This document shows positions 6,733 through 10,514 of a stretch of DNA of 10,514 nucleotides, piece by piece; within the stretch, counting starts at the first letter, position 1, and every line of letters begins with the position of its first letter. The position numbers and the translations under genes were made by a program. Source of the stretch: Candidatus Aquidulcis sp. (GTDB lineage Bacteria > Chloroflexota > Anaerolineae > Anaerolineales > E44-bin32); NCBI GenBank assembly GCA_020723365.1, contig DYJB01000092.1, forward strand, positions 1-10,514, in the 5' to 3' direction. The notes beneath the pieces were generated by a model. It worked only from the letters and a program-made list of their open reading frames with translations. It ran no database searches and was not told the DNA's origin.

Positions 6733-7326
6733 ATGACCTCACACACCATCCCGCACGCCGACGACTTCCGCGCCGGACGCGAGCTGTCGCTCGATCACCG
6801 CAAGCTCGGCATGTGGCTCTTCCTGGCCTCGGAGGTGATGTTCTTCGGCGGCCTGGTCGGAACCTTCCTGCACTACAAGGCCACCCTCCCGACGCCGGAG
6901 GCCGCCCTGCTCGACACCGTGCTGGTGGGGCTCAATACCTTCGTCCTGATCACCTCCAGCCTGATGGTCGTGCTCGGGCTGGACGCCATTCAGCGCGGCC
7001 GCCGCCGCGGCCTGATCACCTTTCTGGGACTGACGGCGCTGCTGGGCGCCATCTTCCTGGGGGGCCAGGTCTTCGAGTTCATCAGCCTGGCGGGCCACGG
7101 CGTCACGCTCCAGTCAAGCGTTTTCGGGTCGAGCTTCTACACGCTCACCGGCTTCCACGGCCTGCACGTGCTGATCGGCGTCATCTGGGCGCTGGTCACG
7201 CTGATGAAGGCGGCGCGCGGGACGTACACGGCCCAGGAGCACGCCGGAGTGGAAGCCTTCGGCCTGTACTGGCACTTCGTGGACGTCGTCTGGATCGTGC
7301 TCTTCACGATCATCTACCTGATCTGA
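6733..7326 (+). CDS. coxC: cytochrome c oxidase subunit III
   Basis: A 197-residue membrane protein of the short, five-helix form common in bacteria; the mitochondrial type has seven. Conserved segments: HRKLGMWLFLASEVMFFGGL, NTFVLITSSLMVVLGLDAI, FLGGQVFEF, FYTLTGFHGLHVLIGVIWAL, and the C-terminal YWHFVDVVWIVLFTIIYL. Subunit III stabilises subunit I and supports sustained proton uptake. The ATG at 6733 is chosen because AGGAGA ends 5 nt before it. A TTG at 6712 overlapping the coxA stop would add seven residues without a good RBS. It lies 17 nt after coxA and 9 nt before the subunit IV gene. Confidence 0.95.
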   Translation: MTSHTIPHADDFRAGRELSLDHRKLGMWLFLASEVMFFGGLVGTFLHYKATLPTPEAALLDTVLVGLNTFVLITSSLMVVLGLDAIQRGRRRGLITFLGLTALLGAIFLGGQVFEFISLAGHGVTLQSSVFGSSFYTLTGFHGLHVLIGVIWALVTLMKAARGTYTAQEHAGVEAFGLYWHFVDVVWIVLFTIIYLI

Positions 7327-7335
7327 GGTCCTGGC

Positions 7336-7632
7336 ATGACTGACATCCCCCGCACAACGCACGACGGTCGGCGCGCTCGCGGCTACGTCATGGTCTTCCT
7401 GGCGCTGGCGGCTATCACCGCCATCGAGCTCGTCTTGACGCAGATCGGGCTGGCTGCTTCGGCTGCCGGCGCCCTGTTCCTGATCCTCTCCCTCGGCAAG
7501 GCGACGCTGGTGGTGATGTTCTTCATGCACCTGCGGCAGGACTCGCGCATCTACACCGCCATCTTCCTGCTGCCGGTCATCCTGGTGCTGGCCTTCTCGA
7601 CCTTGATGCTGATGAGCGCCGGGGGACACTAG
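7336..7632 (+). CDS. cytochrome c oxidase subunit IV (small subunit)
   Basis: A 98-residue protein with three predicted membrane helices (about 17-36, 42-63 and 70-95). The segment LGKATLVVMFFMHLRQDSR matches the conserved GKa..V..fFMHL signature of the prokaryotic subunit IV family (CtaF/CoxD-like). It packs on the core oxidase and is thought to help assembly or CuB-site stability; it carries no cofactor. GAGGT at the coxC stop serves as RBS, 6 nt before the ATG. Its stop shares one base with the ctaB start. Confidence 0.9.
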   Translation: MTDIPRTTHDGRRARGYVMVFLALAAITAIELVLTQIGLAASAAGALFLILSLGKATLVVMFFMHLRQDSRIYTAIFLLPVILVLAFSTLMLMSAGGH

Positions 7633-9047
7633 TGGCCCTCCTGCACGCGGCGCTCACGCGGCGGTCCGGCGCTTCGAGCGCTGCTTTCCTTGTGCTGCTG
7701 GGCGGCCTGGGAGGCCTCTCGCTGGGAGTGGCGGCCGCGCTGCCCGGGCGATGGCTCGGGCTGGGGATCGCCGCCGTGCTCCAGATTGTCCTGTTCGTAC
7801 CCCTGCGGAGCCGCTTGAGCCGGCCGGTGCCGGGCCGCACCCTCGTCTCCAGCGCGGGTCAGGCGGCCCTGTGGTTTGGGGCGTTGGGGGCCGGCACGCA
7901 GGCGCCCGCAGCGGCCTCGCCTCTGGCCGCGGCCATTGCGGTCGCTGCCGTCTGGACGTGGTGGCAGATTCGGGATCGCGATCGCACCCAGCCGGCGCTG
8001 GCGGTCCTGTTGGCGTCGCGCGCCGCGCTGGCTCTGGCATGGTCTATCCTGCTCCTGGCGGGGCGGGGGGGCAGCCTGCTGGCGGCCACGACCGGGCTTA
8101 CGTGGGCTGCCTCCTTCGCCGTACTCGCGCTCCAGCTCGCGCCGCTGCCCGCGGCGGCCGGCAGGATCACCACGCCCGCCGCTGCACCCGCGTGGCGTGA
8201 CTACCTGGCGCTCACCAAGCCGGTCATTGTCGTCCTGCTGCTCGTGACCACCCTGGCCGGGATGGTCGTCGGCGCCGGGCGCTGGCCGGGCACCGAGGTC
8301 GTGCTGTGGACGATGCTGGGCGGCGCCCTCTCGGCCGGCGGAGCCAGCGCCCTCAACCAGTACATCGATCGGGACCTCGACGGCCGCATGCAGCGCACGC
8401 AGCGCCGCCCGTTCCCCTCCGGCCGCATCGGCGAGGCACAAGGCCTCAGCTTCGCCATCGTCCTCTGCCTCGCCGGGTTCTACACGCTGGCTATGGCGGT
8501 CAACGTGCTCAGCGCGCTGCTGTCGCTGGCCGGAATGATCTACTACGTCGTCCTGTACAGCCTGGTGCTCAAGCAGTCGACGCCGCAGAACATCGTCGTC
8601 GGCGGCGGCGCCGGCGCCATCCCGCCCCTCGTCGGCTGGGCCGCGGCGACAGGATCGCTCAGCATGGCGGCTTTCTTCCTCTTCGCCGTGATCTTCTTCT
8701 GGACCCCGCCGCACTTCTGGGCGTTGGCGCTGCTGAGGCGCAAGGACTACGCCCGCGCCGGCGTGCCGATGCTGCCTGTGGTCGAGAGCGAACGCTCGAC
8801 GGCCTGGCAGATCCTGCTCTACTCGGTCCAGCTGGTGGCGCTGACGCTGCTCTTGCCGCTGGCCGGCGTAGGGGGAGCGGGTTTCGCCCTGGCCGCGGCG
8901 GCCTTCGGTATCGGCTTCATCGCCTTCGCCTGGCGGCTGTGGAGGCACGGCGGCAACCGCCTGGCCTATGGCCTGTACCGCTACTCGAGCATGTACCTGG
9001 CGCTGATCTTCGCCGCCATGGTCGTGGATACCTTGGGCCGAGCCTGA
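7632..9047 (+). CDS. ctaB: protoheme IX farnesyltransferase (heme O synthase) with N-terminal membrane extension
   Basis: 471 residues, against about 290-320 for typical CtaB/CyoE. The enzyme transfers farnesyl to heme B, giving heme O, the precursor of heme A. The UbiA-type core starts near Trp188 (WRDYLALTKPVIVV). It contains NQYIDRDLDGRM (Asn242, Asp246, Asp250; the prenyl-diphosphate/Mg motif), RRPFPSGRI, TPQN (317-320) with VGGGAGAIPPLVGW, WTPPHFW (357-363), and RKDYARAGVPMLPV with Asp372. Residues 1-187 add about five or six hydrophobic segments ending in a Pro/Ala linker. They contain only one His (residue 5) and no heme A synthase (CtaA) motif. No Met codon lies between 1 and about 208 in this frame, so the extension seems real rather than a mis-set start. 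GTG 7632 overlaps the preceding stop by 1 nt, with GGGGGA upstream. Confidence 0.93.
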   Translation: MALLHAALTRRSGASSAAFLVLLGGLGGLSLGVAAALPGRWLGLGIAAVLQIVLFVPLRSRLSRPVPGRTLVSSAGQAALWFGALGAGTQAPAAASPLAAAIAVAAVWTWWQIRDRDRTQPALAVLLASRAALALAWSILLLAGRGGSLLAATTGLTWAASFAVLALQLAPLPAAAGRITTPAAAPAWRDYLALTKPVIVVLLLVTTLAGMVVGAGRWPGTEVVLWTMLGGALSAGGASALNQYIDRDLDGRMQRTQRRPFPSGRIGEAQGLSFAIVLCLAGFYTLAMAVNVLSALLSLAGMIYYVVLYSLVLKQSTPQNIVVGGGAGAIPPLVGWAAATGSLSMAAFFLFAVIFFWTPPHFWALALLRRKDYARAGVPMLPVVESERSTAWQILLYSVQLVALTLLLPLAGVGGAGFALAAAAFGIGFIAFAWRLWRHGGNRLAYGLYRYSSMYLALIFAAMVVDTLGRA

Positions 9048-9127
9048 GGGCCGGAGCCTCCCGCACCCGGCAATCCCGGCGTTGCGCGCCACGCCGCCAA
9101 TTCATCCGGTTCTCGGAAGGGGTTGAG
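9048..9127. other. spacer with weak hairpin after ctaB
   Basis: An 80-nt gap with a 6-bp stem, CGGCGT (9077-9082)/ACGCCG (9091-9096), and an 8-nt loop without a T-tract. It may mark the end of the oxidase operon, or transcription may read into the next gene. No clear promoter is seen. Confidence 0.25.
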
Positions 9128-9703
9128 ATGGGTAGCCTGGAGCAAGCCCGCGAGACTCAGCTGAAGAACATCCTCGCCAAGACGGGCAAGAGTCTGGATC
9201 AGGTGCGCGCCCTCATCAAGGCCAGCAAGCTCACCAAGCACAGCGAACTCCGCGAGCTGCTCAGTGCCAGGCTTGACCTTGGCTTCGGCGATGCCAACTC
9301 GCTCGTCCATTTCGCCCTGGCGTCGGATGGCCAATCCGCGGCCCAGGCGGCCGGCAGCGCCGTCGGCGACATCCTCGATGCCATCTACACCGGACAAAAA
9401 GCGGCCCTGCGGCCGATCCATGAGAAGGTCATCGTCGCAGCCTCGAAGCTGGGCCCGTTCGAGATCGCACCGAAGAAGGGCTACGTCAGCCTGCGCCGAG
9501 AGAAGCAGTTCGCCATGGTCGGTCCCGGCACGAAGGGGCGCCTGGAAATCGGTTTGAACATGAAGGGACCCAAGCCGGGGCCTCGCCTGACGGCGCAACC
9601 ACCCGGCGGGATGTGCCAGTTCAAGGTCTTCCTGACGTCTGCTGAAGAGGTCGACAAGGAGCTTGTCGCCTGGCTTCGCACGGCGTACGAGAGCGCGGGC
9701 TGA
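9128..9703 (+). CDS. DUF4287-DUF5655 domain protein
   Basis: 191 residues, soluble, with no signal peptide or membrane segment. Residues about 10-62 (TGKSLDQVRALIKASKLTKH... GFGDANSLVHFA) match the small helical DUF4287 module. Residues about 81-190 match DUF5655 (IYTGQKAALRPIHEKV, APKKGYVSLRREKQFAMV, RLEIGLNMKG, then a C-terminal SAEEVDKELVAWLRTAYESA). This two-domain arrangement is familiar from many bacteria, but its biochemical role is not established; the conserved basic strand region could bind a ligand or nucleic acid, which is a guess. The ATG at 9128 follows GGAAGGGG by 5 nt. It lies 80 nt after ctaB on the same strand, with no evident functional link to the oxidase. Confidence 0.88.
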   Translation: MGSLEQARETQLKNILAKTGKSLDQVRALIKASKLTKHSELRELLSARLDLGFGDANSLVHFALASDGQSAAQAAGSAVGDILDAIYTGQKAALRPIHEKVIVAASKLGPFEIAPKKGYVSLRREKQFAMVGPGTKGRLEIGLNMKGPKPGPRLTAQPPGGMCQFKVFLTSAEEVDKELVAWLRTAYESAG

Positions 9704-10004
9704 GGCTCTCCCTTCGCCCAACGCGCAGCATAGGCCGTGGCCCGCTACCTCTCAGGCGAAGCCGACTCGGATAATGGGCGGCGGCTGAGAGAAGCGGCCG
9801 GCCTGAGCTCAATCCCGCGCAATCCGTTGACGTTCGAGCGGGGCTATCGCCCGGCTCGGGTGTTTTCCACCCGTGCACCGGATCGATGTGGAGCGCGGTC
9901 GCCGAGCCGCGGTGATCGGCAGCGGAACCCCATGAGCGGATCGTCCCCTTCAAGGGGGCCATGCCTGCTGCGGGCGCGGTTGAGGGCAGGTATGGGCGTG
10001 AGGC
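9704..10004. other. convergent intergenic region with small hairpins
   Basis: 301 nt between two genes that converge. It holds CGGGTG/CACCCG (9857-9862/9868-9873, loop TTTTC), CCCCT/AGGGG (9943-9947/9951-9955, 3-nt loop), and a wider inverted repeat CTCTCAG (9749-9755)/CTGAGAG (9785-9791). Any of the small stems could end transcription on either strand, but none has a T-tract. A plus-strand open frame through it (9737-10132) is Arg/Pro/Ser-rich and runs over the opposite gene, so I do not call it. Confidence 0.4.
9857..9873. terminator. candidate bidirectional hairpin
   Basis: A perfect 6-bp stem, CGGGTG/CACCCG, around the loop TTTTC, placed centrally between converging genes. Short and without a trailing T-run, so a weak call. 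Confidence 0.25.
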
Positions 10005-10514
10005 TCAGCTTCGGCGGCGCCCCGCCGTTCGCAGGTAGACAAACCCGAAGAGAACTGCGATCGCCAGCGGCACACCCGCCAGCACCCAACTGGCCACATC
10101 GTCCGTGCCACCGACACGCTCGGAGAAGCTGACCTGGTGCACGTCCGGCGGCGGCCCGATGCGAACGGCGACGTCCCAGAATCCAGCCGAAGGGACGGCA
10201 AGGCTCACGGCGTAGTTGCCGGGGACCTCTGCCCGCTCCGGGCTCGCCGGCCCGTTGACGGCCTCGCCTTCGCCGCCGGCCGGGCGAGCCTCGACGTCGA
10301 TCGTGAGACCCTCGAGCGGCCTGCCAGTCTCGTCCGACACCCGCACCTCGACGAACAAGTGGCCGACCTCGGTCGGCCCGGTGAAGGCATCCACCAGGTA
10401 GGGGCCGACCTCTTGGCGAGTGAGGCGCACCCGAAAGGTCGCCTGGTGTTGCGCCTCCTCAGGATGCACCACGACGGGATGAAGCGTCGGCGTCGCCCGC
10501 GAGGCCGTGGCGGC
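10005..10514 (-). CDS. YtkA/FixH-like membrane-anchored protein, 5' partial
   Basis: The minus-strand frame stays open to the right edge: the 14 codons before a GTG at 10472 still read through (AATASRATPTLHPV). The real start and any signal peptide therefore probably lie outside the window, and 169 residues are visible. The central part resembles the Ig-like YtkA domain: HQATFRVRL, GPYLVDAFTGPTEVG, then VEVRVSDETGRPLEGLTIDVEA, then PGNYAVSLAVPSAGFWDVAVRIG. Near the end, VASWVLAGVPLAIAVLFGFVYL is a membrane anchor followed by a basic tail (RRRS), so the domain should face outside. YtkA- and FixH-like proteins often occur near oxidase and copper-handling genes. A role in oxidase or copper maturation is possible here but not shown; the gene is convergent to the oxidase cluster, not part of it. 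His residues near the visible N-terminus are suggestive only. Confidence 0.72.
   Translation of the reverse strand, partial: AATASRATPTLHPVVVHPEEAQHQATFRVRLTRQEVGPYLVDAFTGPTEVGHLFVEVRVSDETGRPLEGLTIDVEARPAGGEGEAVNGPASPERAEVPGNYAVSLAVPSAGFWDVAVRIGPPPDVHQVSFSERVGGTDDVASWVLAGVPLAIAVLFGFVYLRTAGRRRS

Noticed and set aside
3311..6742. Minus-strand open frame of 1143 codons antisense to padR-coxB-coxA
   Set aside because: It lies opposite well-supported oxidase genes. Its translation is extremely rich in Arg, Gln, Asp, Gly and His with no family features, as expected for an antisense frame over GC-rich codons.
7632..8192. N-terminal part of ctaB as a heme A synthase (CtaA) fusion
   Set aside because: It lacks the conserved His ligands and the CtaA sequence motifs; only one His, at residue 5, is present. 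I keep it as an unassigned membrane extension.
7629..9092. Minus-strand open frame of 487 codons antisense to ctaB
   Set aside because: Same reason: low-complexity Arg/Gln/Gly-rich translation mirrored from the real gene; no RBS or motif seen.
9737..10132. Plus-strand 131-codon frame in the convergent region
   Set aside because: Arg/Pro/Ser-rich, no motif, weak start context, and it overlaps the 3' part of the opposite-strand YtkA-like gene.
1..10514. CRISPR arrays, tRNA or rRNA genes, insertion sequences, phage or defence genes
   Set aside because: I saw no regularly spaced repeats, no tRNA-like cloverleaf, no transposase and no terminal inverted repeats. The gene content is housekeeping repair, lipid binding and respiration.

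Overview
The window is a high-GC bacterial chromosome segment; by eye about two thirds G+C, with third codon positions strongly G/C. Most genes lie on the plus strand. The best guess for the source is a Chloroflexota-type bacterium (or a similar GC-rich aerobic or environmental lineage). This rests on the style of PolX, on a PadR regulator heading a caa3-type oxidase operon, and on an A2-type subunit I with a YSHPxVY motif. No rRNA or marker gene is present, so the assignment is only an inference.

Layout. (1) 1-530: the 3' part of a CAP/SCP-domain lipoprotein whose start lies outside the window. It overlaps by an ATGA junction with (2) 527-2275, polX, a DNA polymerase beta-like enzyme fused to a PHP phosphoesterase. 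(3) 2371-3219: a DegV-family fatty-acid-binding protein with a strong Shine-Dalgarno and a GTG start, followed by a perfect 12-bp GC hairpin (3246-3273). (4) 3288-3317: a near-consensus sigma70-type promoter (TTGACA, 18-nt spacer, TAGAAT), flanked by two related 12-bp imperfect dyads exactly 50 bp apart. It drives (5) a PadR-family regulator and, apparently co-transcribed, (6) the aerobic terminal oxidase operon: coxB (CuA plus a fused cytochrome c domain), coxA, coxC, a small subunit IV, and ctaB (heme O synthase with an unusual 187-residue N-terminal membrane extension). A 55-codon reading frame of doubtful reality fills the padR-coxB gap, overlapping both neighbours by 4 nt. (7) 9128-9703: a DUF4287-DUF5655 protein. 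(8) 9704-10004: a convergent intergenic region with small hairpins. (9) 10005-10514, minus strand: a YtkA/FixH-like, C-terminally membrane-anchored extracytoplasmic protein that runs off the right edge.

How it works together. CoxB takes electrons through its own c-type heme and CuA, CoxA reduces O2 at heme a3-CuB, CoxC and subunit IV complete the core, and CtaB makes the heme O precursor. The PadR gene, with its own promoter and candidate operators, probably sets expression of the whole unit. No heme A synthase (ctaA), SCO or CtaG-type copper-insertion gene is visible in the window.

The most notable observations are: a PolX with Gln where the third catalytic Asp of the polymerase site should be while all recognised PHP ligands remain; the paired dyads around the padR promoter; the CtaB N-terminal extension; the small frame tiling the padR-coxB gap; and a CAP domain lacking the first canonical His. 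I did not find a clearly new defence, mobile or CRISPR-like system.
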